Below, one piece after another: positions 1 through 8,304 of a DNA stretch of 50,094 bases (positions within the stretch are counted from its first letter, which is position 1; each line of letters begins with the position of its first letter). This DNA comes from Myxococcota bacterium (GTDB taxonomy: Bacteria > Myxococcota_A > Polyangia > Polyangiales > Houyiibacteriaceae), in NCBI GenBank assembly GCA_020629955.1, contig JAHDCI010000015.1:1397-51490 (forward strand), read 5' to 3'. The notes beneath the pieces were generated by a model. That model was not told where the DNA came from. It searched no databases and worked only from the letters and a program-made list of their open reading frames with translations. A program made the translations under genes and the position numbers.

Positions 1-85
1 AGTCGAGAACGAACGAGTGGTCGAAGCACCACTCGGCTTGGTCGTAGAACGTCCGCGATCCCGCGTCGACGGTTGATCGCCTCAA
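1..85 (-). CDS. possible N-terminal fragment of an unidentified protein, cut by the window edge
   Basis: Read leftwards from a TTG at 83-85, one frame stays open to the window edge and gives a protein-like stretch including FYDQAEWCFDHSFVLD. It would lie downstream of, and in the same direction as, the LOG-family gene. There is no convincing ribosome site, the start is only a guess, and a second minus frame is also open here. I do not recognise a family. The rest of 1-211 shows nothing else. Confidence 0.2.
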   Translation of the reverse strand, partial: MRRSTVDAGSRTFYDQAEWCFDHSFVLD

Positions 86-211
86 ACGAGGGCCAACTCT
101 TCGGTCCTGCGGGACGCATCTTCAAGCGCGGGTGTCGCTGCTGGAGGTGAACGTCACGGCCGCGCTTCTTCGGGAAAGTGTCGTGTTTCGTAGGGTGCGT
201 GCCCCGCCACT

Positions 212-748
212 TCAGAAACCGAGCTGGCTCAGTGCGTCTTCGACGCGCTCTATCACGGCGAAGAGCCCACGATGCTGAGGCCGCACGAAACCGACTTTCG
301 CTGCATGCTCGACCCACTGCAGAAGCCCATCGTAGTAGCCGCCGAGGTTCAATATTCCGATCGGCTTGCTGTGATAGCCGATCTGTTTCCAGGTCAGAAC
401 CTCGGAGAGTTCTTCGAGCGTACCGAATCCGCCGGGTAGGGCGAGGTATGCGTCGGCGAGCGAGATCATCATCTGCTTTCTCGCGTGCATTCCGGTGACG
501 ACAAAGAGCTCCGTGCATCCCGGATGAGCAACTTCTCGGGCGGCGAGTTTCTCCGGGATCACCCCGACCACCCGGCCGCCTGCCTCGAGACAGGCGTCAG
601 CGCACGCACCCATCAGGCCAACTTTGCCGCCACCATACACAAGCTCGATTCCACGTTCCGCCATTGCGGAACCCAGCGTTCGCGCCATCGCGTAGTAGCT
701 CTCCGGCGCGTCGTCACTCGACCCGCAGTAGACCGCGAGCCGCTTCAT
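212..748 (-). CDS. LOG-family protein (nucleoside 5'-monophosphate phosphoribohydrolase-like)
   Basis: 178 residues, the usual length for the LOG/TIGR00730 family. The N-terminus MKRLAVYCGSSD, the YGGGKVGLMG loop and the signature LPGGFGTLEEL followed by TWKQIGYH are all present; the PGGxGTxxE motif forms the nucleotide-binding active site. Characterised members hydrolyse cytokinin riboside or purine monophosphates to base plus ribose 5-phosphate; older annotation calls them lysine decarboxylases, which is wrong for this group. Cytoplasmic. The ATG overlaps the stop of the upstream kinase gene by 4 bp (ATGA), so the two are probably translated together. The physiological substrate here is unknown; purine nucleotide turnover is the default guess. 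Confidence 0.9.
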   Translation of the reverse strand: MKRLAVYCGSSDDAPESYYAMARTLGSAMAERGIELVYGGGKVGLMGACADACLEAGGRVVGVIPEKLAAREVAHPGCTELFVVTGMHARKQMMISLADAYLALPGGFGTLEELSEVLTWKQIGYHSKPIGILNLGGYYDGLLQWVEHAAKVGFVRPQHRGLFAVIERVEDALSQLGF

Positions 749-3249
749 TCCGCTGCCGGCTCCTCGATCGAGTTCTCCGCGGAGGCCGTTTCGCGAGGCG
801 AGGCTGGAGCACTGGCCGCTCGAAGCTGTTCGAGTGCGCGCTCGGCCGCGCGACGGGATCGCGCCATTTCGCCGATCTGATCTTCGAGCGAATCCGCTCG
901 AGCTTCGGCGGCGACATTTTCTGCTCGAAGCGAGCTCATCTCGGCTTCAAGCGCCCCCAATTCTTCCCGAAGCGCGTCCTGGGCGGCGCGTTCAGCCTGA
1001 AGTTCGGCGTGAACGCGATCGCGCTCTTCCGCGTTCGTTTGCGCTTGCGTCTCCATTCGATCGCGCGAGGCCCGCATCTGTTGAAGTTCGGTTTGGACGC
1101 GCTCGAGACGCTCGCCCGTCTGCGCCAGCTCCTGGACTGCGACCTGTCTTTCTTCGCGGGTCCGCTCGAGCTGTCGCGTTGTACGCTCGCCTTGATGACG
1201 CGCGTCTGTGAGGTTCGCCAGCGTCATGGCCAGTCGGCCTTCGACTTCGGAGCGGTCGAGTCGCTCGGATTCAAGGGAGGAGCGGATTCGTTCGGCGTCT
1301 GCTTCAATTCGAGCGCGTGCCAGAGCCGATTGGTGCACCGTTTGCTGCGCGAACGCGACCTCCGCGGCGGCTTCTTCTCGAACCTGCGTCTCGCGGGTCT
1401 GAAAGTGTTCAAACGCGAGGACCATGACGCCCGCGAGCACGAGCGCGCTGAAGAAGAGTATTCGCCGGACCTTCTTCCTTCGCGCGCGAGTTTCTTCCGG
1501 CTCCGTGAGAATCGAGAGCTCCTCAGCAAACTCCAGCGCGCTCGGTCGCTCGCTCGGATCGGGCGAGAGCCAACGTTCAAAGGAAGAGCCGAGATAGCGA
1601 AGGCCTCGGCCGCCAGGGCCCTCAAGCGGAGCGCTCGCTCGCTCTTCGATGAACGCCTCGGTCGCGCCCGCCGGGATATCTGCCTCAAGGCTCGGATCGA
1701 GCGAATTGCGAAGCGCCAGCGCGAGCGAAAAGACGTCCGCTGCCTTACCGATCGGAGCCGTTTCGATCTGTGCCTGGATTCGCTCAAGCGTCGTCGAGCG
1801 CTCGCTGCGTGAGGTCCCGTCTTCTGTTTTTGCAAACGTGTACTTCCCGTAAGCAAACTGCGCTGCGACCTCCGGCGCGAAATAGGTCGGCGTTCCGGCG
1901 ACGAGCATTTCGGCCTCCGTCGCCGCCACCCCAAAATCGATGAGCACTGGAAGCTCATCGTCGATGCCGACGCCCGGCATACGCGCCAAGATGACGTTCT
2001 CGGGTTTGATATCCTGATGCCGTAGACCGGCCGCGTGAATCGCGACGACTGCTCGAGCGAGAGGTTCAAAAATCCTTCGGGCTTCTGCGCGCGTGAGCGG
2101 CTCTCGTTCGATACGTTCCTGGAGAGTCTCCCCTTCGTACCACGGCATGACGAACCACAGCCGCCCCTCGTACCAACCATGGTCCTTCAAGTGCACGACC
2201 GAAGGATGTGTGACCGCTGCGAGGTGACGCAGTTCTCGAAGCACGGCAGAGCGTGCGTCTTCTCCATACGCAGGTTGATGAAGCAACTTTAGCGCGACCA
2301 CATGGCCTGGAACGTCGCTGTCCTCCGCGCGATAGACGTCGCCGAAGGAACCGGTCCCGACCCGTTCCCGGAGAATATAGCGTTGCGCAATCGTACGTCC
2401 GCTGAGCTCCTCGTTTTCGCCTTCCGGGAGGACGGGTGTCTTTGCGCCTTCAAGCGCGAAAACCTCGACAAGGACATCACGGAGAGATCGTTCTGTATCG
2501 AGCGCTTTTTTGACGTACCTCGATGCACCATCGAGAACCTCGATAACATCCTCGATCGGACGTCCGACCACGTGCGCGATCTCCACCGGCCGAAGTTCTC
2601 GGGCATATCGAAGCTCGAGCATCTCGGACTCGTCGGTCTCCAGTTTCGCGCGAAGCGAAGCGTACTCTTGGGCGCGCGAACTTCCGCTGGAACGGAAGAC
2701 GAGCTCACCTTCTTCGACGGGCGCGCCAAAGGCGATATCGCGTGCGAAACGATAGAGGCGTGCTCGGACACCTGGCGCGGCGGCGAGCTGCTCGGAGTTC
2801 GTAGCTGCAATGAAGGCACGAAGCCGATCCATGAGTCCATGCGCTGCATCCGCGTTGTTCAGACGAATGGCGAGATATTGTCTCAGACCCTCTCCATACA
2901 GGCGAAGCGCGCGGTGATGCAGAACATCGACCACCGTGTGGCGCGGACCCATGGTCTTCGCGACGTCGTGCGCCGCTCGAACCAGTAGCGGAATGGGCTC
3001 GGCGGTCTCTTCGCACGACCAGATCGCGGATGGTCGCGAAGGGGGAATGTCGACATCGATTGGAATCTCGAGTTCACCCTCCGCTTTCAGTTCCTTCGGA
3101 GGCTCCGACTCTCGGCGTTGCCGACGAGGTCCTTCGTTGTGAAACGCGTCGTACGCGACGGTGCCGCTCGGCGTGCCGAGCATATCGGCAGGCATCTGCG
3201 GAGCGCGAATTTGGCCGGAAGAGGAGGGATCGGTCGAGATAGGGTCCAC
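745..3249 (-). CDS. membrane Ser/Thr protein kinase with a sigma-factor-like N-terminal domain and a C-terminal coiled coil
   Basis: 834 residues, GTG start. Residues ~85-255 resemble an ECF-type sigma factor: a region-2-like helical block (~112-175) and a region-4-like helix-turn-helix (~205-250, containing ELRYARELRPVEIAHVVGR). The kinase domain spans ~291-580: glycine loop GTGSFG, Lys321, HQDIKPEN at 411-418, DFG at 438-440 and APE at 458-460. The catalytic loop is HQD rather than HRD, so it is a non-RD kinase. A single membrane helix lies at ~596-615, followed by ~200 residues of charged coiled coil predicted outside the membrane. Known: Hanks-type kinases phosphorylate Ser/Thr in signalling. 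Inferred: the coiled coil senses or anchors, and the sigma-like part binds RNA polymerase, DNA or an anti-sigma-like partner. It overlaps the LOG gene by 4 bp. The kinase call is firm; the sigma-like call rests on pattern only. Confidence 0.88.
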   Translation of the reverse strand: MDPISTDPSSSGQIRAPQMPADMLGTPSGTVAYDAFHNEGPRRQRRESEPPKELKAEGELEIPIDVDIPPSRPSAIWSCEETAEPIPLLVRAAHDVAKTMGPRHTVVDVLHHRALRLYGEGLRQYLAIRLNNADAAHGLMDRLRAFIAATNSEQLAAAPGVRARLYRFARDIAFGAPVEEGELVFRSSGSSRAQEYASLRAKLETDESEMLELRYARELRPVEIAHVVGRPIEDVIEVLDGASRYVKKALDTERSLRDVLVEVFALEGAKTPVLPEGENEELSGRTIAQRYILRERVGTGSFGDVYRAEDSDVPGHVVALKLLHQPAYGEDARSAVLRELRHLAAVTHPSVVHLKDHGWYEGRLWFVMPWYEGETLQERIEREPLTRAEARRIFEPLARAVVAIHAAGLRHQDIKPENVILARMPGVGIDDELPVLIDFGVAATEAEMLVAGTPTYFAPEVAAQFAYGKYTFAKTEDGTSRSERSTTLERIQAQIETAPIGKAADVFSLALALRNSLDPSLEADIPAGATEAFIEERASAPLEGPGGRGLRYLGSSFERWLSPDPSERPSALEFAEELSILTEPEETRARRKKVRRILFFSALVLAGVMVLAFEHFQTRETQVREEAAAEVAFAQQTVHQSALARARIEADAERIRSSLESERLDRSEVEGRLAMTLANLTDARHQGERTTRQLERTREERQVAVQELAQTGERLERVQTELQQMRASRDRMETQAQTNAEERDRVHAELQAERAAQDALREELGALEAEMSSLRAENVAAEARADSLEDQIGEMARSRRAAERALEQLRAASAPASPRETASAENSIEEPAAE

Positions 3250-3307
3250 CTCGCGAGCCTGCCATTCACGGATCCGCGCGACAAAAAAGCGGCGATTCCT
3301 GGATAGC

Positions 3308-3332
3308 GCCTCGGAAAAAACGAGGCTTTTTT
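3308..3332. terminator. stem-loop with T-tract between the methyltransferase and kinase genes
   Basis: GCCTCG / CGAGGC arms enclose an A-rich loop, followed on the plus strand by six T. The T-tract is on the plus side although both flanking genes run on the minus strand; on the minus strand an alternative pairing of the A and T runs is possible. Function as a minus-strand terminator is therefore uncertain. Confidence 0.3.
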
Positions 3333-3354
3333 CGGAAACGACTCTTCGTGCTCT

Positions 3355-4161
3355 CTATTGAAAGCGAACGTTTTGCAGAACAAAGATCGCCATATCGAGC
3401 CAAATGACAGGGCGCTTGGCGGGGCCTCGGCACAGGTATGGAGCGCGGGAGACCGACTGGGTTTCGAGTCCGAGCCCTGCGAACACCGTCTCGGAGAGGA
3501 TCTCGGCTTGATCCCCGAAGTTCTTTCCCTTCGGGAGAAGTTCGTCGGGGTCCACCGTGTAGGCGCCGACGTGTACATGCGGTTTCAGCGGAAGCGGCGC
3601 GGAAACCACAAGTTTGCCACCCTCGTTCAGCAGGTCGCGGGCCCGCTCAAGAAGGCTAAGCGGCTTCGCCGTCCGATCGATCACATTTAAGAGAGAGACG
3701 ACGTCGAAGCGTTTCTCGATACTGAGTTCCTCGGCTTCTTTCCCGGACAAGCAGCGATATCCTCGCTTGCGGAGCTGGGCAGCCATCTTGCTTGAGGTCT
3801 CGGTCGTTTGGACCTCTCCAAAGAGTGGGGCCAGCGTGTCGGTGACCTGACCATCTCCGGCTCCGATATCGAGGAGGCTGGCCCGCTCCGTTTGCGGGCC
3901 GAGGAGCATCTGCCACTGCGCCGTCGAGGCCACCCACATATCGTGGGTACCCGCGAGCGCGTTGGCGTCGTAATCGCTCATCACCGCCCGCGCGAGGGAG
4001 CGGACGATCATCGAGCCCGCGGAGTTCGGCTTTGCGTAACAGCTATCGACGAACGCCCGCGAATCCTCGTCGAGAGAGAGCTCGATGAAGCGGTCTTCGA
4101 GGTGACCAAGACTGCCTTCTCTCGTTCGGTAGCGTAGCTTCAAGCCGCGGTAGGTATTCAT
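3355..4161 (-). CDS. METTL9/DREV-like SAM-dependent methyltransferase
   Basis: 268 residues. The Rossmann core starts with LLDIGAGDGQVT (96-107, SAM-binding motif I); an acidic ET pair follows at 120-121, then SKMAAQLRKRGYRCL, FDVVSLLNVIDR (152-163) and PLSLLERARDLL. The order and wording match the DREV/METTL9 family, whose animal members methylate protein histidine (N-pi position) in HxH motifs, rather than ordinary small-molecule methyltransferases. The N-terminal ~90 residues are helical, also as in that family. It overlaps the 3' end of the exported glycosidase gene by 4 bp (ATGA), suggesting coupled translation. Substrate unknown; the protein itself carries an HVH at ~195-197. The methyltransferase fold is secure; the family assignment is fairly confident; histidine specificity is inference. 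Confidence 0.8.
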   Translation of the reverse strand: MNTYRGLKLRYRTREGSLGHLEDRFIELSLDEDSRAFVDSCYAKPNSAGSMIVRSLARAVMSDYDANALAGTHDMWVASTAQWQMLLGPQTERASLLDIGAGDGQVTDTLAPLFGEVQTTETSSKMAAQLRKRGYRCLSGKEAEELSIEKRFDVVSLLNVIDRTAKPLSLLERARDLLNEGGKLVVSAPLPLKPHVHVGAYTVDPDELLPKGKNFGDQAEILSETVFAGLGLETQSVSRAPYLCRGPAKRPVIWLDMAIFVLQNVRFQ

Positions 4162-5606
4162 TCGGGAGCGGCCTCGCTCTCGGTGCTGTCCGCGAGAGCA
4201 CCTTCTTCTTCGCCATTTTCGTTTCCGGGGCTTTCAGATGCGAGACCTTCCGGAGGAATTGTGGCGCTCGGCACTGGTATCGGTTCCTCAAAAAACGCGT
4301 GCACCGGTGCTCGATTCCATCGCAGCGGGGGATTCACGCTGAGGACATCCGGGGGCAGCCAACTTGGGCGCTCGAGATCGCGAGGCCATGGGTCTCGGAT
4401 ACGCGCCCGGAGCGCTTCTTCGGCGAGCTTGCCTTGCGTCGAGAAACCCCAGCGCGCTTCCTGGGAGATATCGTAGAGGTCGGCGTAATAACGCCAGAGA
4501 AAGAACCCCGCGAACCATTCTTGAGGGATGAAGGCATCGAGGCTCGCCGAGAGTGCTCGTGCTTGTTCGTGCTCGTCGAGCACCACGTTCTGCATATTGT
4601 CGGGCCATAGCCACGGCTCAACCGCCGCGTCCTGCCGGGTCGTGTATCCGACCTCGACAAAGAGGAGCGGCTTTTGATGAATCCTCGGAAGGTCAGCGAC
4701 CTGCTCCGCAATCCTTTGCGCTCCCGCCTGATACTCCGCATCGCTCGCGCCGTTGTGATCGGCCAGCGGGTAAAAGGCGTTGACGCCGATCGCGTCGAGA
4801 AGATCCCAGAAGAGGACGTTTTCCGCTTCATCCCAGTTTGCGCTGTAGGTCAGCGCCCCGGAATACGTCTCACGAACATCCTGAATCATCGACTCCCACA
4901 CCGGCCCAAAGCGCCCCGACCAACTCTTGCATTCGACTCCGATAGAAAGCATGTCCACCCCGGCCGCTTCGGCGTCGCGAGCCCAGCCGAGGAGGAATGC
5001 GCGATAGCTCTCCTGGTAGTCGGCCCACCCTTCCTCGCTTCCGGGGTCGATCTCGCCGCGCCAGCCTTCCGTTTCCACCCAGAGATGCGGCACAAGGAGC
5101 ACGCGCATATTCCGCGCGTGAGCTTGTTCCGTAATCGCTGCGATGGCCCGTCGGTTGTCTTCGTAAGGAGCCTCGAAGTCCATGACGATCTCGGTCGATG
5201 AAAGAGACCAAATGCGACCAAAGGGCGTAATCGAAATCCAGTTGACGCCCAGGGACGAGAGATAGTCGAGCGTTCTTGCGCTAGCTTCGGTGCCATAACC
5301 CACGCCGGGGTGCTGACTGGATTCGATCGGACCGATCGTTGCACCGCGAACTCCGCGTAGGTGCGCGTCATGTGGCCCGGGCAGGAGGTCGACAGGAGCC
5401 GGAGGCGGCGCCTCGTTTGTCGCCGTTTCGACCTCAGCCTGACCGTCGTTGGTCTCTTCTTCGCTTGTCTCTTCCAATGCGTTTTGGTCTTCGGTTTCAG
5501 CCGACGTCGGGCGCTCTTCTTCCTGACCACGCGTAGTCATCGTTGTGCCGCAAAGGACAATCGCGAAGAGAGCGGAGAGAAAACGTCGCCGAGCGCAACC
5601 GGTCAT
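4158..5606 (-). CDS. exported glycoside hydrolase, GH113-like TIM barrel
   Basis: 482 residues. Residues 1-27 form a signal peptide (arginines, then a hydrophobic core); the Cys in it is not in a good lipobox. Residues ~28-75 are a Glu/Thr/Pro-rich linker. The barrel (~80-400) begins with RGVRGATIGPI and LGVNWISITPFGR, has MLSIGVE with a Glu at the end of strand 4 (likely acid/base) and LLFVEVGY with a Glu near strand 7 (likely nucleophile), then a WFAGFFLWRYYAD segment. Spacing and motifs resemble GH113 beta-mannanase-like enzymes. The C-terminal ~40 residues are low-complexity acidic. It likely acts in the periplasm or outside the cell on a beta-mannan or related glycan; the exact substrate cannot be read. 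First gene of a two-gene unit with the METTL9-like gene. Confidence 0.78.
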   Translation of the reverse strand: MTGCARRRFLSALFAIVLCGTTMTTRGQEEERPTSAETEDQNALEETSEEETNDGQAEVETATNEAPPPAPVDLLPGPHDAHLRGVRGATIGPIESSQHPGVGYGTEASARTLDYLSSLGVNWISITPFGRIWSLSSTEIVMDFEAPYEDNRRAIAAITEQAHARNMRVLLVPHLWVETEGWRGEIDPGSEEGWADYQESYRAFLLGWARDAEAAGVDMLSIGVECKSWSGRFGPVWESMIQDVRETYSGALTYSANWDEAENVLFWDLLDAIGVNAFYPLADHNGASDAEYQAGAQRIAEQVADLPRIHQKPLLFVEVGYTTRQDAAVEPWLWPDNMQNVVLDEHEQARALSASLDAFIPQEWFAGFFLWRYYADLYDISQEARWGFSTQGKLAEEALRARIRDPWPRDLERPSWLPPDVLSVNPPLRWNRAPVHAFFEEPIPVPSATIPPEGLASESPGNENGEEEGALADSTESEAAPE

Positions 5607-5680
5607 GGGCCAGGAGTGAACGGAAAACGAACGCGCGTCGAGCCGAGCTCTTCAAAGGAAGCTCGGGTATCCCGGCTCAA

Positions 5681-5731
5681 GAACGATTAGGGAGAGGCGG
5701 ACCACAGAACGATTAGGGAGAGGCGGACCAC
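5681..5731. repeat. 26-bp tandem duplication across a stop codon
   Basis: Two adjacent copies (5681-5706 and 5707-5731, the second one base shorter before diverging) of a unit beginning GAACGATTAGGGAGAGGCGG. The copy at 5707-5731 holds the last five codons and stop of the minus-strand lipoprotein gene; the other copy repeats those codons and the stop just downstream. Confidence 0.95.
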
Positions 5732-7992
5732 GTGGGATCGTCGGAGCCCGAGCCGGCGTTTGCGCCGAGCGTTCCTTCTAGCGCACCGACGAGGTTTCGG
5801 ACGCTCTGACCGGCGCCGTCGTCAAGGGGCCACCAACCTTCGAGTCCCGTGGCGCCGAGGCCCGGATCGCTGCCGGATGCATAGCTGCTGATTTGACCGG
5901 ACGAGAGCGCCCGCGACCAAAGGCGAACGTCTCGAATAAAGCCGGGGAATGTGGCGCCTGAGCCAAAGCAGTGTCGCTCGCCGCCAATTACAAGATCGCT
6001 ATTCGTCACATCGAAACCGGGGGTGGACGATTCCGCGGTTCCCCCGAGGTAGCGCTGGAAATTCCCGCCGTTGCGAATGAGCGCGAAATGAACCCACCGG
6101 CCGGTGACGCCGGGGCGGTCGCTGCCTCCGATGCCGATGCACGAGCCGTTTCGCTGGTCGGTAAAGTACTCGATCTGTCCGGAGGATGACCGCCGGCCGA
6201 CGCCTGCGCTCACCGCGCTCGTGCTTCCGACTTCGACGACGCTCGAGTGTTGGCTAAGTCCGGGATCGATCCAGATCCACGCTTCGAGGCTCCAGTTGGA
6301 GCTGGAAAACTGGAAGGCGCCAGGGACGGTCACGAGGTCTCCGCTGCCATCGAATTCGAGAGCGGTGCAGGTGGGCACAGATTCGCACGAACCCGCGCCA
6401 TCGCACTCGAGCGCGGAGCACGACGAGGGCGCGCCGCAGGTCGTTCCCATGCTCGCGAACGTGTTGCCTGGGCAGTTTGCGCCGCTACCGGAACAGGTCT
6501 CGGCGACGTCGCAAACGCCTGCGCTCGCCCTGCACTCGAAGGTCGCCGCGCGAAAGCGGTCGGTCGGACAAGCCGCGCTCGAACCCGAGCAAGTCTCTGC
6601 CCGATCGCAAACGCCCGCGCTCGCGCGACATTCAAACGTTCCCGGATGAAACTGGTCGGTCGGACAGGCAGCGCTCGAACCCGAGCAAGTCTCTGCCCGA
6701 TCGCAAACGCCCGCGCTCGCGCGACATTCAAACGTTCCTGGACGAAATTGGTCGGTTGGGCATGCGCTGCGAGTGCCATCGCATTGTTCAGCGAGATCGC
6801 ACGGGCCGGCGCTCGCCCGGCACTCAAAACCGATCGGTCTCGGCTGGTCCGCGGGACATTCTCCGCTCACGCCATCGCATACTTCGGCGAGGTCACAGGG
6901 ACCCGCAGCAGCGCGGCAAAGGGTCCCCGCACTTGCGGGCGTGACGAGCTCGCATGTCGGCGCGCCGCCGGTGCACTGGATCTCACCGGTGCCGCAATCG
7001 AGCGCGCAGGATTCTCCCGGGGTGCAGCTCGCGTCGCACGTTCCTCGGCCGTCGCAGAAGCCGTCGCCACATGCCTGGCCAAGGGCGACAAAGGCATCTC
7101 CGGGGCAGTCAAGGGAGACTCCGTCGCACGTTTCTTCTTGGTCACAGTCGCCGCTCGCAGGACGGCAGAGGGTTCCATCCGGAAGCGGACCGCTTTCCTC
7201 GCAGAAGGGCGTATCTCCCTCGCAGTTCAAAATCCCCGCGCGGCATTGCTCGAGGGCACACGGCTCGCCACAGCCTTCCGGGAGAGCGTCGGGTCCCACA
7301 TCGGGTAGGTCCGCATCACCGGCGTCCATCCCGCCGTCTTCGGAGACCATCGTGCCACCTGCCGATTCGCATCCGCGCTCCGGGTTGCAGTATTGACCGA
7401 TGCCGCACGCCACATCATCGCCGACGGAGAAGCAAACACCGGCGCTGCAGATCGGGATCGCGCACTCAGCGATGGAGGGACAATCACTCGGCCCTTGGCA
7501 TTCGGGATCGGGGCAGACCTCTTCGAATCCGGTGACGCACTCCGGATCCACGCACCGGCCGCCGAGGCACGAGATATCCCCGGGGCTGCCGTCGCCCGGG
7601 CACATCGCCTCGGAGCAGTCTCGTGAGATGACGATTGCGATCGCGAGGGATTGGGTCAGCTCCACCGCGACCTCGCGCTCGATGAGGAGAGAGTTGTCCG
7701 CTCGCAAGAGCTCCGCCTGAACGCGGTAGCGACCCGGCTCGAGGCCTTCGAGATCCGAGATCCGCTGTCCCGCTGCAAAATCGCTCCCGAATGAAAACTC
7801 GCCTCGCTCAAAATAGACGCGCGTCACCTGCTCCCCGTCGAGATTCAGTCGCACGCTATTGAACTCGATGCCGGCGACGAAGTCTGTCTTGACGTCCACG
7901 CTGAGCTCCAGGCCGCTATCGCAGGCGAAGAGGCCAACGCTCGCGAGCGCGAGAAGCGTTCTGGATAGCTGTTGAAAAGAATGGAGGCGCAT
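5713..7992 (-). CDS. Cys-rich lipoprotein with disintegrin-like repeats and a C-terminal LamG-like domain
   Basis: 759 residues from the ATG at 7992; an in-frame GTG at 8028 is possible, but this ATG gives the cleaner signal peptide ending in a lipobox (LFAC). After a ~100-residue beta-rich segment come Cys-rich modules, an Asp/Gly linker, and six units of the form CR-x5-CD-x2-E-x-C-x-G-x4-CP, the pattern of eukaryotic disintegrin loops. The last ~200 residues form a LamG/concanavalin-like sandwich: FDGSGDLVTVPG at its start, SLEAWIWIDP, GRWVHFALIRNGG, FIRDVRLWSRALS, GLEGWWPLDDG. Probably anchored in the outer membrane with the LamG domain exposed to bind carbohydrate or matrix. The 3' end is tandemly duplicated. 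It shares its repeat type with the 1918-residue protein at 30.7 kb. Ligand unknown. Confidence 0.85.
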   Translation of the reverse strand: MRLHSFQQLSRTLLALASVGLFACDSGLELSVDVKTDFVAGIEFNSVRLNLDGEQVTRVYFERGEFSFGSDFAAGQRISDLEGLEPGRYRVQAELLRADNSLLIEREVAVELTQSLAIAIVISRDCSEAMCPGDGSPGDISCLGGRCVDPECVTGFEEVCPDPECQGPSDCPSIAECAIPICSAGVCFSVGDDVACGIGQYCNPERGCESAGGTMVSEDGGMDAGDADLPDVGPDALPEGCGEPCALEQCRAGILNCEGDTPFCEESGPLPDGTLCRPASGDCDQEETCDGVSLDCPGDAFVALGQACGDGFCDGRGTCDASCTPGESCALDCGTGEIQCTGGAPTCELVTPASAGTLCRAAAGPCDLAEVCDGVSGECPADQPRPIGFECRASAGPCDLAEQCDGTRSACPTDQFRPGTFECRASAGVCDRAETCSGSSAACPTDQFHPGTFECRASAGVCDRAETCSGSSAACPTDRFRAATFECRASAGVCDVAETCSGSGANCPGNTFASMGTTCGAPSSCSALECDGAGSCESVPTCTALEFDGSGDLVTVPGAFQFSSSNWSLEAWIWIDPGLSQHSSVVEVGSTSAVSAGVGRRSSSGQIEYFTDQRNGSCIGIGGSDRPGVTGRWVHFALIRNGGNFQRYLGGTAESSTPGFDVTNSDLVIGGERHCFGSGATFPGFIRDVRLWSRALSSGQISSYASGSDPGLGATGLEGWWPLDDGAGQSVRNLVGALEGTLGANAGSGSDDPTWSASP

Positions 7993-8304
7993 AGGACGGG
8001 CGGCAGGTTCTATGTACGAAACCTGCACCTTCTCAGACTACGCACTTTATCGGTCGCGCGCCCGAATTGCTCGTTTCTGACGATTTGAGGGCTTTCTCCC
8101 ATCCGGCGGCCGTCCGAACCCGGCCTCTTGGCGCAAAGGAATTTCGGGCGCTCGTGACGCGGAATGCGTTTGTGGGGTTTTTGCGTTCTTGCTCGCAGGT
8201 GCTCTATGCCTTTGCTGGGCTCTCCCCGGAATGGGGCCTTCGTGAACAGCCGATTTCTTATGAATCCGAATCCTTCTGAAAAACTCTTCCGCTCGCAGCA
8301 CGAG
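7993..8304. other. divergent intergenic region between two lipoprotein genes
   Basis: 312 bp between divergently transcribed genes; it must hold promoters for both, but I see no convincing paired -35/-10 boxes or operators. In-frame starts further upstream exist for both genes but lack ribosome sites. Nothing else is seen. Confidence 0.5.
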
